In this document: positions 54,420 to 64,000 of the stretch, one piece after another
Numbering within the stretch: the stretch's first letter is position 1
Layout: each line of letters starts with the position of its first letter
NCBI GenBank assembly: GCA_009193035.1
Contig: SWDT01000026.1
Coordinates: 248,001-312,000, forward strand
DNA length: 64,000 nt
Source: Halicephalobus mephisto
Lineage: Eukaryota; Nematoda; Chromadorea; Rhabditida; Panagrolaimidae
Direction of reading: 5' to 3'
Made by a program: the position numbers and the translations under genes
Notes under the pieces: generated by a model
Databases searched by the model: none
Told to the model about the DNA's origin: nothing
The model's input: only the letters and a program-made list of their open reading frames with translations

Positions 54420-57390
54420 AATTTTTGTAATCAGAATTAAATTTGAAAATTAAACAAAAATTAAAAAACTCGAAATTCAAAAATAAAAATTATTACGAAA
54501 TGGTCCCGACACGAATTTTTGGGAATTCTGAAGTCTTAGAAATTTCAAATATTAATTTTTAATTTTAATTTTTTTTAAATTCTGAAAACTTTTAAATTTT
54601 CGAAGATTGAAAAAATTCAGAAATTTCTGTTTTTCGAAATTAAGAATTTTTCTGCAAAATGGTCCCGAAAAGAATTTTTAGGATTTCTTAGACTTAAAAA
54701 TTTCAAATATTAATTTTTAATTTTTATTTTTTTTAAATTCTGAAAATTTTTAAATTTTCGAAGATTGAAAAAATTCAGAAATTTCTGTTTTTCGAAATTA
54801 AGAATTTTTTATTGGATTTCAGAAATCTCTTACGAAATGGTCCCGACACGAATTTTTAGGGTCTTTTAAGAACTTCAGAATCCTTGATATCAGATGCCGG
54901 TTCCAGAAGGCGCTGTTGGATTCTGGAAGCTTTTGTAAAATTTCCAAAATTTTAGAATTTTCTTCAAAAATCGAATTTTAGAATTTTTTTAAAAAAATCG
55001 AATTTTAGAATTTTTTTAAAATTATCAATTTCGAAATTTGAACTAAATTGAAAAAAATTTAAAAAATGGACAATTCTGAAAATAATGAATAAACAAAACC
55101 GGAATTCAGGATTTAATTCGTCGTTCAAAATGACTAATCCAAAACAACGATGATCAACTGAATCCAAATCGACTTTAAAATTAATAATTTTTGAAATTTC
55201 ATAAAAATTTAAAAAATTTAAAAAAAATTAAAATTTAAAAATTTAAAAATATAAAAAATGTAAAAATTTAAAAAATTAAAATTAATAAAATCCTTCAAAA
55301 TTCATCGATTATTATAAATATTCGAAAAATTTTATAAATAATTTTTGAAAAATATAAAAATCGACAAATTTAATTTTATTTAAAAAAAATAAAAATATAT
55401 AAAAATTTGTTTATTTTAGAAATAAAAATATTAAAAATTTATTTAATTTAAAAACAAAAATATATAAAAATAGATTTAATTTAGAAATAAAAATATAAAA
55501 ATTTATTTAATTTAGAAAAATATTAAAAAATAGATTTAATTTAGAAATAAAAATATATAAAAATTTATTTAATGTAGAAAAATATTAAAAAATTGATTTA
55601 ATTTAGAAATATAAAGGTCAGTCATCGAACCAGCCCGATGTTCTTTTGAACTAGTCAACTCAAAAATTTTGTGTCTTGTTTCTAATTTTCCGATCGAAGA
55701 AAAAGGAAGACCTGATTCCTCGTTGAATACTAAAAAACCTTGTTTTTGCCTTTTGTTCACATTCGACCCTATGGTAACTAGTTCGAAAACAAAAAGTACC
55801 TGAAGTTACGGCTGTGTGAAATTTATTTTATTTCTTAAAATTCGTATTTTTTATTTTTTTATTGGTTTTTTTGATTGAATTCATTTGATATTTTGATAAA
55901 ATAAGAAAAAATTAGTTTTAAAAAAATTTCGAAATCAGTGAAAATCGAAGGAAAGAATTGTTATATCGACGATTTATTAAATGTAGAAAATTGTCTCAAA
56001 AGTTATTAAATGATAAAACTACTTTAGGTTAATTTATAAAATAAAAAACACTGTAGACTAATTTATAAAACAGAGAAAATTATTATAGGTTAATTTATAA
56101 AATAAAAAACTATTTTAGGTTAATATATAAAACAGAGAAAATTATTCTAGGCTAATTTATAAAATAAAGAAAATTATCCTAGAATAGTTTATTAAATGGA
56201 AAAATTATTTTAGGCTAATTTATAAAATAAAGAAAATTGTCCTAGGCTAATTTATAAAATAAAAAAATATTTTAGATTAATATATAAAAACAGAAAAATT
56301 ATTCTAGAATAGTTCATTAAATGGAAAAACTGTCCTAGGCTAATTTATAAAATAAAGAAAATTGTCCTAGGTTAATATATAAAATAAAAAATTATCTTAG
56401 GTTAATTTCTAAAATAAAGAAAATTATCCTAGAGCAGTTCATTAAATGGAAAAACTGTCCTAGACTATTTATTAAATCAGAAAAATATCCTAGACTAGTT
56501 CATCGATCGAAAAAATTTTCTTAGACTGGCTCATGAAGTAAAAAAACAATCCTAGGCCAATTTATCAAACAGAAAAACTGTCCCAGGCCAACTTATCAAA
56601 AAACTTATTTTTAATCAACGAAATCAACAAAACTGTTTTAAACCAGTTCAGTGAATGAAAAATCGTCCTAAACTATGTTTTTAACATTAAACTTGTTTTT
56701 AAAAAACGTATTAAAAATTAAACTTACTTTAAGACGATATATTTAACATTAAAGTTATTTTTAAAATTTATTTAAATTAAAATTTATTTTTAAATTTTAT
56801 TAAAAATTAAAATTATTTTTAAAAATTAATTTTCAAACTTTATTAAAAATTTATTTAAAATTAATTTTCAAACTTTATTAAAAATTAAAATTATTTTTTT
56901 AAAATTTATTTAAATTAAAATCAATTTTTAAATTTTATTAAAAATTAAAATTATTTTTTTAAAATTTACTTAAATTTAAAAGTATTAAAAAAATTATTTT
57001 AATTAAAAATATTTTTAGAAATTTATTGAAAATTAATTTAAATTAAAAATATTCTTAAAAAATTATTTAAATTAAAAACATTTTTAAAAACTTTTTAAAA
57101 TTTAAATTTAAAAAATTTAAAAATATTCAAATTTCTTCAAATCCAAAAACTATCCTACATCGAAATAAAACTAACGATCAAAATCGACGAAAATCCCTCC
57201 ACTCAAGTATATTCTTAAATAACGAAACTAGCACACGTTCTTTTTAAAAAAAATCCTCAAATTATCCAAAATCAACTTTTTACACAATTTTTATAAAATT
57301 CAAAACTTTTCTCCAAAAAATCCGATCTAACAAGATATCCAGTCTTTCGCAAAACCACAACCGGTTTATAAAACTTTAAAACAATTAAAA
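54420..57390. other. 3-kb repeat-rich intergenic region
   Basis: 54480-54870 has three units of about 175 bp with TACGAAATGGTCCCGACACG and ATTGAAAAAATTCAGAAATT. 55180-55610 is A/T-only repeats. 55612-55800 is a mixed-composition patch, open on the minus strand for 63 codons (KQGFLVFNEESGLPFSSIGK), without splice or domain support. 56700-57120 is A/T-only again. No gene is called. Confidence 0.5.
56000..56610. repeat. ~37-bp tandem repeat, about 16 copies
   Basis: Units of TTTATAAAATAAAGAAAATT plus ATCCTAGGCTAAT. Variants alternate AAACAGAGAAAAT and AAATGGAAAAACT forms, so a higher-order pattern exists. CCTAGG lies in many units. Units decay towards 56600. Confidence 0.85.
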
Positions 57391-57400
57391 TTCCAAAACT

Positions 57401-58513
57401 TCAGGATTCCGGATCAATTCCTAGGAGATTTTTGGCAGATTTTTCACGTTTAATTTTTTTCTTTTTTTCATATTTCGTCAAAGTTCCTGTTTTTTGTCTA
57501 TATTCAAGTCGTTTTTCTTGCACAATTTCTTTCATTTTTTTGTTATTCACGTATATTGGTCCTTGTCCAGAATTCATTCTTTCAATATTCTTGTTTTGTA
57601 ATTCTTTTTTAGCTTCATTCCAGAATTTTTTCTCCCGATTAGAGGCCAGTTGATGTTCAAGTTTTTTTGTCATTTCTTTAAGTTGCTTAAATTTCGAACT
57701 TGTTTTAGGCGTTTTCTTCAGTTCCGTTTTTAATTTCTAAAACAACTTAAATTAAAAATTACTTTACAAAAAACAACAAACTTTGAGATCATTTTGTTGC
57801 AAATCTTGAAGAAAACCGTAATCTCTAAGGAATTCCGATTCAACAAATTCACCTGAATTCGAACTAAATCTAGGGTCAATTCTTCTTTTTCCATAATTAA
57901 TACTTCCTTGATCTATTTGACGAAGAACAGAAACAGGTTTCTTAAAAGACATTTCACGTGGAGCATGACGGGATCTCTGAAAAAACAAGTTCGGATTTTA
58001 CAAAAAACTGAAACAAACTTTTGTTTTTACTTCTTTTGGAGATTCATCATCTGAAGAAGATTCTGATTCTTCTTCTTCCGATTCACTAGATTCCTGCGGT
58101 TGCTCATTTCCTTCTTCCATCATTTTCCAAAGTTTCAATCCAATTTTCTCCTTGATTTCTCGGGCTTTTGCCAGAGGCATATCCTTCACCACTAAAAACA
58201 CAAATTATAAAAATTAAATTATAAAAAACAAAAAGTATAAAATAATTTAAAAAACACCAAAAATTGTAAAATTACTTTTAAAATTAAAAAAATAATTTAA
58301 AAAACACCAAAAATTGTAAAATTATCTTTGAAATTAAAAAAATAATTTAAAAAACACCAAAAATTGTAAAATTATCTTTGAAATTAAAAAAATAATTTAA
58401 AAAACATCAAAAATTGTAAAATTAAATAATATATAAAATTGTTTTTAAAAAGTAAAATTAAAAAACTTACATTCACGCAAAGTGGCAAGTTCATCAGTTG
58501 ATGGAGTACTCAT
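57401..58513 (-). CDS. rrp36: RRP36-like rRNA processing protein
   Basis: Exons 58513-58471, 58191-58019, 57976-57782 and 57736-57401 join in phase to 248 residues. After a short acidic region (SSESEEEESESSSDDE) comes the RRP36 core: RSRHAPREMSFKKPVSVLRQ, RRIDPRFSSNSGEFVESEFL, DYGFLQDLQQNDL, a Lys-rich helical stretch, GPIYVNNKKMKEIVQEKRL, and a basic end KYEKKKKIKREKSAKNLLGI. RRP36 is a nucleolar SSU-processome factor needed for early cleavages that yield 18S rRNA. Orthology is judged from the order of conserved motifs. It follows ATG9 on the same strand, with 407 nt between stop and start. Confidence 0.9.
58240..58430. repeat. ~64-bp tandem repeat in RRP36 intron 1
   Basis: Three nearly identical units of AACACCAAAAATTGTAAAAT plus TATCTTTGAAATTAAAAAAA, and a partial fourth. 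Confidence 0.85.
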
Positions 58514-58793
58514 CTTGCTATTTCTAAAAAATTAAAATATTAAAAATATATTTAATTATAAAAGTCTCAACACAAATTTTTAGACTTCCAGAAATTTTTG
58601 AAGAATTTTAGAAAATTTTAAATTCCCAAAAAATTCTAATAAATTTCAAAACTTTCTAAAAAATTCAAAATCTAAAATATTTCCATTAAATTCCTAAAAA
58701 TTTCATAACAAATTACACAATTCTAAAAATCTAAAATCAAAAAGTAAAAAATCGGAAATCCGTTATTTTCAAAAATCCATTCAAAATCTACAT

Positions 58794-58799
58794 TTTATT
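58794..58799 (-). terminator. Poly(A) signal of ATG9
   Basis: AATAAA on the minus strand, 121 nt past the ATG9 stop and about 280 nt before the RRP36 start. Its presence between the two genes allows but does not require independent transcription of RRP36. Confidence 0.55.
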
Positions 58800-58919
58800 C
58801 ACTACAAATCCAAGTATGATAAATGTACAAGATACCCTTAATCAAAAAACTTGAAAAAAATCATAATTGAGCTGGACTAACTTCCAAAAAACCATTCCAC
58901 AATATACATTTCATCATAT

Positions 58920-61900
58920 TTACAAACCGCGATCTGAATATTGAGAATCATCCGGATATCTAGATTGAAATTGCGATTGCGTAGGAATTCCCCATATATT
59001 ACTTTCCATTTGTTGATCCTGATGACTATTATGAAATTGCATAGGACCAAGTTCATCTTTTTCCTCATCTTCATGATCCGATTCTCCTACATTCTTCAAC
59101 AAATTTCCAAGATTCTCCAACGCATTAGAATTACTTGGTTCACCCAACGGCGCAAAACTACCATATCGTTCTTGATTATTTTGATTTCTTTGACAATTAG
59201 ACATCATCATTTTGTTCACAATTAATGCATTCATCGACATTTCCAATGCTTGATGATTCGTTTCTTGAATCCTTCTTGGTTGAGCGTAATTTTTACTCAT
59301 AATACTTGTCGCAATAGATTGTTCCAAAGGCGACAAAGGTCCCATTCCTTCATCATTAGTTCCATCTGTCATATGAGAAGCCATCATTGACTGTTGAGGA
59401 ATTCCCGAAGTCATTAAATTTCCAGATGCAGCAGCTACAGGACCCAAAACAGATTGATTAAGACTCTGAATAACAGGTCGTTCCAAATCCTTCAAACTAT
59501 GAAGCATCAAATTTTGTCCAATTCCTGTTTCTCTTGTTTTTTCACGAATATGAGCAATAAACTTCGCTGCTGCAGGTGAAGGCTTCCATTCTGGATTCTG
59601 TGTTGCAAAATTAAGTAAAGAAAGTTCAATTTTCCCTCTAATTGTTCTTTTCGGAGTAAACGGTCCATGATGAGGAATAACTAAAAATTTAAATTATTTC
59701 CCAATGTTAAAAGTCAATTTTCAACATAAAAAACCCAATTTCCTCCCAATAATACATTTAATTTTCCTCAAAACCATAATTCTGAGTAATAAAAACATAC
59801 TTTTTTAAGTAAAAAAATTTACATTTTTAATAAAAAGTAATTTTTTCAACAATAAAAATATACTTTTTCTCTATTAATAAAAATATAATTCTCAATAATA
59901 AAAAGTAATTTTTTCAACAATAAAAGTAAATTTTCTCTCTATTAATAAAAATATAATTATTAATAATAAAAAGTAATTTTTCTTTATTAACAAAAAACTT
60001 ACTATTTGGTGCTCCATCTCCATCATGAAATTCTTGAAGACCATGATCTCCATCTTCCTTCAGATCCATCAAGGCATAACTACAAACATCTCCCAATTCC
60101 GGTACATTTTTCGTTTTTTCATGAAAAAATTGAACAATTTGATGAGCTTTCAAACTAGTTGAAAAAAACAAAACAAATGGTGTAATAATCGGTGAAATAA
60201 TATCCAAAATTAATGCATATACTCTCATGTGAAAAATTTTTCCAAATTCAACAACCACTTCTGTTGATTGTGCTTCTCTTAACCACGATTCTGGAGCATA
60301 ATGAATATTACATACAATTTGTTTCATCAAAAAATCCGGACAAAAAACTAAATTTTCATCTGTAATAAAAGCACGTCCTGCAACGATTAATATTGCAGAT
60401 CCTGACATGACCGTAATCACATGCTCAAAAGTAAGAACATCTTCATCCCAAGCAGTCAATATAGCTAATATTACAAAAATAGATCCAGCAACAAATGTTA
60501 TATATTTCGCAATAACTTCAATAGCAGGTGAAATAAATTGATCCATATACCGTACTGCAAATTCATAACTTCTATTAAGTCGAAGATTTAATTCATGATC
60601 AAGTTCATTAAAATGTCGAATTTTTTCACGTCCATAATTTGAATATTTTCTCATTCCAAATACACCTGGTTCTCTTTTAACCAAATCTGCATACGAAAAA
60701 AACGAATACAGTATTTGATAAATAAAAATAATCGGCATCAGAGCAAAATTAATCAAAGCAGCATAGACAATTTTCATTCGAAGATCATTACCTAATCTTT
60801 CCAGATTTGAAATATCCTTAAATTCATCTTTAAGTTGAAAATGATTTTTCCACGGAGACCAAAATCCTTTAAAAAGTATCAATTCCAAATTCAATTTCAT
60901 CGAAGCAGGAAGATATGGCAGAGTCCCCAATCCAGGAACTGCCAAAAACGGTGGAATTAATTCTTCGTAAACCATAGCGATAAAGTAATTTTTGTGTCTC
61001 AGAATCCTTGCATAAATATCCAATTCCGATATTGTAGTCTGGTTAACAATCAGGTGAACTTTCGGTTGGACTTGACAAATTTTCTGAACAATCGTCTTCC
61101 AAGTGACGTTAGAAAGCTGAGAATCAGGAATCTCCAAAACAGTATTGTAGAATTTTCGAATTTCATTGAAACTTTTCATTCGATACAGAAAGTGGACAAC
61201 TTGGAAGAAAAGGACAACCGTAGATGCCATGATTAAAATCACGACAAGAGGTGAAAAGTGATTAGGGCAGTCGTTGATAATAGCGTCCTGAAATAAATAA
61301 TATACAAAGTTACCATAAAAACTATAAAATAATTTCAAAAATCCCATTGTATTTTAGAAAGCCTTCATAGGATGCTAGAAGCTTCAAAAAATTTCTGTTG
61401 AATTTTAAGACTGAAGAATATTCTAAAAAATCAAAGCCCATAAAACTACAGAAATCTTTGAAAAAGTTTAGAGAATTCTAGATGTTAGTTTGAAGTCCTA
61501 AAATATTCCAAAAACTTCCAAAACATTCTAGTAAAACACAAAAAATACTAAACTTTTCTATGGATTTTTAGAAATTCCAAAACTATTAGTAAAATATAAA
61601 AAACATTAAAACTTTTCTATGGATTTTTAGAAATTCCAAAGTTTCTGGTAAAATTTTTAAAATATAGAAAATATTTAAAATTTCAGCAAAAAAAACCCAC
61701 AGATAGATGTCGTTTTCCAGTAATATTCCGTCCTTGGGCATCTGTCGGCTTGTTGTTGAACAAGACGTTGTAATCTACACATTGGAACAAGAACGTAGAA
61801 ATGCAGATTATAAAAAGGAATTTGAGTATGTCAAACAGCATCCGGAGGCCAATACAGAGAAAACCATTGTTCTGGTGATATTTATACACAAGGTTAAAGA

Positions 61901-62143
61901 ACTGATCGAGGTTCTCTATGTGATCCCATCGATTTGGACCGGTTGAAATGGAGAGAGATGACTGTCTTTGCCGACCCGTATTCTGGTACGTGACCCCTAC
62001 ATCAATGTGATGCGATGTCGGAGGACTAAAGCAAATTTCAAACAAAAATTAAACCCAAATACAGACCTATTGTCAAGTAGTGGTCCCGCTTCATCTTCCC
62101 CGTCTATTACTTGGTATTGATTCCGGTTTGTGAAAATCGACAT
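58920..62143 (-). CDS. atg-9: Autophagy protein 9 (lipid scramblase)
   Basis: Exons 62143-62067, 62025-61701, 61287-60003 and 59680-58920 join in phase to 815 residues. Conserved ATG9 segments appear in order: RWDHIENLDQFFNLVYKYHQ, CVDYNVLF, FFQVVHFLYRMKSFNEIRKF, DIYARILRHKNYFIAMV, FKGFWSPWKNHFQLKDEFKD, REPGVFGMRKYSNYGREKIR, FNELDHELNLRLNRSYEFAV, FCPDFLMKQIVCNIHYAPES and SSP-free IIPHHGPFTPKRTIRGKIEL. Several long hydrophobic helices form the membrane core; both ends face the cytosol, and the last 200 residues are a Met/Ser/Asn-rich low-complexity tail. ATG9 vesicles seed phagophores, and the trimer scrambles phospholipids delivered by ATG2 (family knowledge). TTTCAG directly abuts the ATG, a trans-splice or 5' UTR acceptor. 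Confidence 0.97.
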
Positions 62144-62149
62144 CTGAAA

Positions 62150-63490
62150 AGTCAAAAAAATCAATGTAAAACAAATTAAGAAATGCTTCAAAAATCACGA
62201 AAGTCGATATATGGAAAATGACATGCCAAATAGTTGACGAGTAACGAAATATAGGTGATGTACGAGAAATTATAAAAATGATAGTTCAACACACAAGGAA
62301 CTCTATATGTAAGAAATCATAAAAGATATTCCAAAAATGATAAACTTATATCGGTATATGGCAGAAACCCGGAAATTGATATCTACAAATCAAAAAATAA
62401 AACTACTAGATGAGAAAATACTAAACAAATTCGATAAATTAAAAAAATCACAAACAAGTACCTAAGAAATCACAAAAAAAAGGTTAAGAAATTACACAAG
62501 AATCGATACATAAAAAATCGGAAAATTGGTGTCTAGAAGTCACAAAACCAATAAATAAAGAACCTAAATAAAAAGGATAAATAAAAACCAAAAACAAATA
62601 TCTAAGAAATCATAGAAAAGCGATTAGGAAATTACACAAGAATCGATATATGAAAAAACCAAGAAATTCGTGTTTAGATATCTCAAAACCAACAAATAAA
62701 GAACCTAAATAAAAAGGATAAATAAAAACCAAAAACAAATATCTAAGAAATCATAGAAAAGCAATTAGGAAATTACACAAGAATCGATATATGAAAAAAC
62801 CAAGAAATTCGTGTTTAGATATCTCAAAACCAACAAATAAAGAACCTAAATAAAAAGGATAAATAAAAACCAAATATTCGTATCTAAAGAATCATACAAC
62901 AAGCAATTGATAAATTACAGAAAACAATCCATATATGAAAACAACAAACAAATTAGGAAATTTCACGAGTACATTTAGGACAACAAGGGTTATACAATAA
63001 TATCACCAGGAAGAACGATAAAAACTTTAAAAATATAAGTTTTAAAAAAATTTTAAAATTTTAAAATTAAAAAAACCACAAGCCTAAAATACACGAAATA
63101 AAAAAATCAAAAAATACGCAATATTTCGTAAGAATGATAAATAAGGGATTTAAATGATTTTTCAAAGGATATTGATACAGGTAAAAAAGATAAAAATTCA
63201 GGAAGAAAATCCAGGAAACGATAGACGGATGATCGGGGAAAACTGGCAAGCTCACGAGGAAGACTCGTGACAGACATCCGAGTGTTCCCGGGCCAGTCTA
63301 GAATGGAAAAACTGGTCGTTCCGTGCTCGTCAGTTGGCCGCACGAAGATCGTTAACTTTTTTGTTCTATTTCGTCATTAATTTTCCGACACCGGCTTCTT
63401 GGCCTTCTTCGAGATCAAATCTCTGAGTTCATCAACATCGTCAAACTTCTGAATTCATCGATATTTGATGCTTCTGGAAATAAAGCGAAA
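62150..63490. other. Intergenic region upstream of ATG9, with ~145-bp tandem repeat
   Basis: 62490-62880 holds almost three units of AACAAATAAAGAACCTAAAT, AAAAAGGATAAATAAAAACC, AATTACACAAGAATCGATAT and AAATTCGTGTTTAGATATCT; two of them are nearly identical. 63180-63480 is GC-richer and probably promoter or 5' UTR for one or both flanking genes. Confidence 0.65.
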
Positions 63491-63499
63491 TTCTGAAAA

Positions 63500-63520
63500 A
63501 TGGGGATTCCTATGATTCAA
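63500..63520 (+). CDS. Possible first coding exon of a plus-strand gene
   Basis: ATG GGG ATT CCT ATG ATT CAA is followed directly by GTAAGT, after a leader of mixed composition. It would code MGIPMIQ at phase 0. The following sequence to the window end is degenerate AT-rich intron-like DNA, so the rest of the gene, if real, lies outside. No family can be named. Confidence 0.3.
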
Positions 63521-63529
63521 GTAAGTTTC

Positions 63530-64000
63530 GTTTTTCATATATAAAAATTATTTTAAAAGTTTTTAATACAAGTAATTCCATGATTCCGTGTCGAAATGAG
63601 ATTTCGGAAGTTCTTAGGAACCTTCGGAATTTTGGAATTTAGGAACAAGTCGCAAATGTTTATATCGGATTCTGGAAAGCTCCAGCAGTTCCTAAGAGTT
63701 CTGAATTTTTGACTTTTTGAAGGTTCTAGAAATTTCTGCAAGATTCTAGAATACCATAGAAACTTCCTCAGAATTTTAAAATATTCTAGAAATTTCCACT
63801 GAATTTTGAAAAATTAAGAAAATTTTATTTCTAAAATATTTTCAAAAATTCTAAAATCTTCCACTCATTTTCGGAAAACTCTAAAAATCTTGAAAAAACT
63901 AATATTCTAGAAATTTCCACTGAATTTTGAAAAGTTCCAAAAAATTAAGAAAATTTTAGATGCTTATATGATGTTTCAGAAAATTCCGGAACCTAATTCT
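63530..64000. other. AT-rich tail of the window
   Basis: Degenerate TTCTAGAAATTTCCACTGAA words recur about four times from 63700 on. Otherwise featureless, probably intron of the possible gene starting at 63500. Confidence 0.4.

Noticed and set aside
1..64000. tRNA, rRNA and spliced-leader RNA genes
   Set aside because: I looked for the conserved T-loop box and known 5S/SL words on both strands and saw none convincing. A covariance-model scan would be decisive.

Overview
The window looks like nuclear DNA of a rhabditid nematode, probably a Caenorhabditis or a near relative. It is very AT-rich. Genes are intron-containing with GT-AG splice sites, several start codons sit just after a strong 3' splice site of the kind used for spliced-leader trans-splicing, and the gene set includes nematode-restricted ground-like proteins, an UNC-60A-type cofilin and a UNC-70-type beta-spectrin. 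From memory, apc-10, unc-60, unc-70 and atg-9 all lie on C. elegans chromosome V, so the window may come from the matching chromosome; this was not checked.

Layout. 0-5 kb: two convergent ground-like (Hedgehog-related) secreted protein genes separated by foldbacks and degenerate tandem repeats. 5-9.4 kb: a minisatellite, a large palindrome and other repeats, with two weak coding islands. 9.4-11.0 kb (minus): APC10, then the ADF/cofilin upstream of it on the same strand. 12.0-15.6 kb (plus): a DMAP1/EKL-4-like SANT protein, divergent from cofilin across a GC-richer intergenic region. 16.1-25.5 kb (minus): beta-spectrin with a single 6.24-kb exon, two alternative first exons and a GC-AG intron. 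25.5-39.6 kb: a gene desert filled with tandem repeat blocks, two orphan exon-like islands and a short retroposon-like insertion with a 15-bp target-site duplication. 39.6-42.3 kb (minus): a secreted Pro/Cys-rich protein and a small Ig-domain membrane protein. 47.4-49.9 kb (plus): an NNMT/PNMT/TEMT-family methyltransferase. 51.5-54.4 kb (minus): a CRAL-TRIO/GOLD lipid-binding protein. 57.4-58.5 kb (minus): an RRP36 ribosome-biogenesis protein. 58.9-62.1 kb (minus): ATG9. The window ends at what may be the first exon of a plus-strand gene.

The genes are mostly unrelated housekeeping functions: cell-cycle ubiquitination, actin turnover, chromatin, membrane skeleton, methyl-group metabolism, lipid signalling, rRNA processing and autophagy. 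I see no bacterial-style operon. Same-strand neighbours unc-60/apc-10 and atg-9/rrp36 could be nematode operons, but their spacing is larger than usual.

The least explained material is the repeat landscape. At least two mobile-element-like families with very different interiors share the same outer termini (CACACAAAAAA), and one dimeric, GC-richer element carries conserved hairpins and a 15-bp flanking duplication. Every exon model was assembled by hand from splice signals and reading-frame continuity; none is supported by transcript data here.
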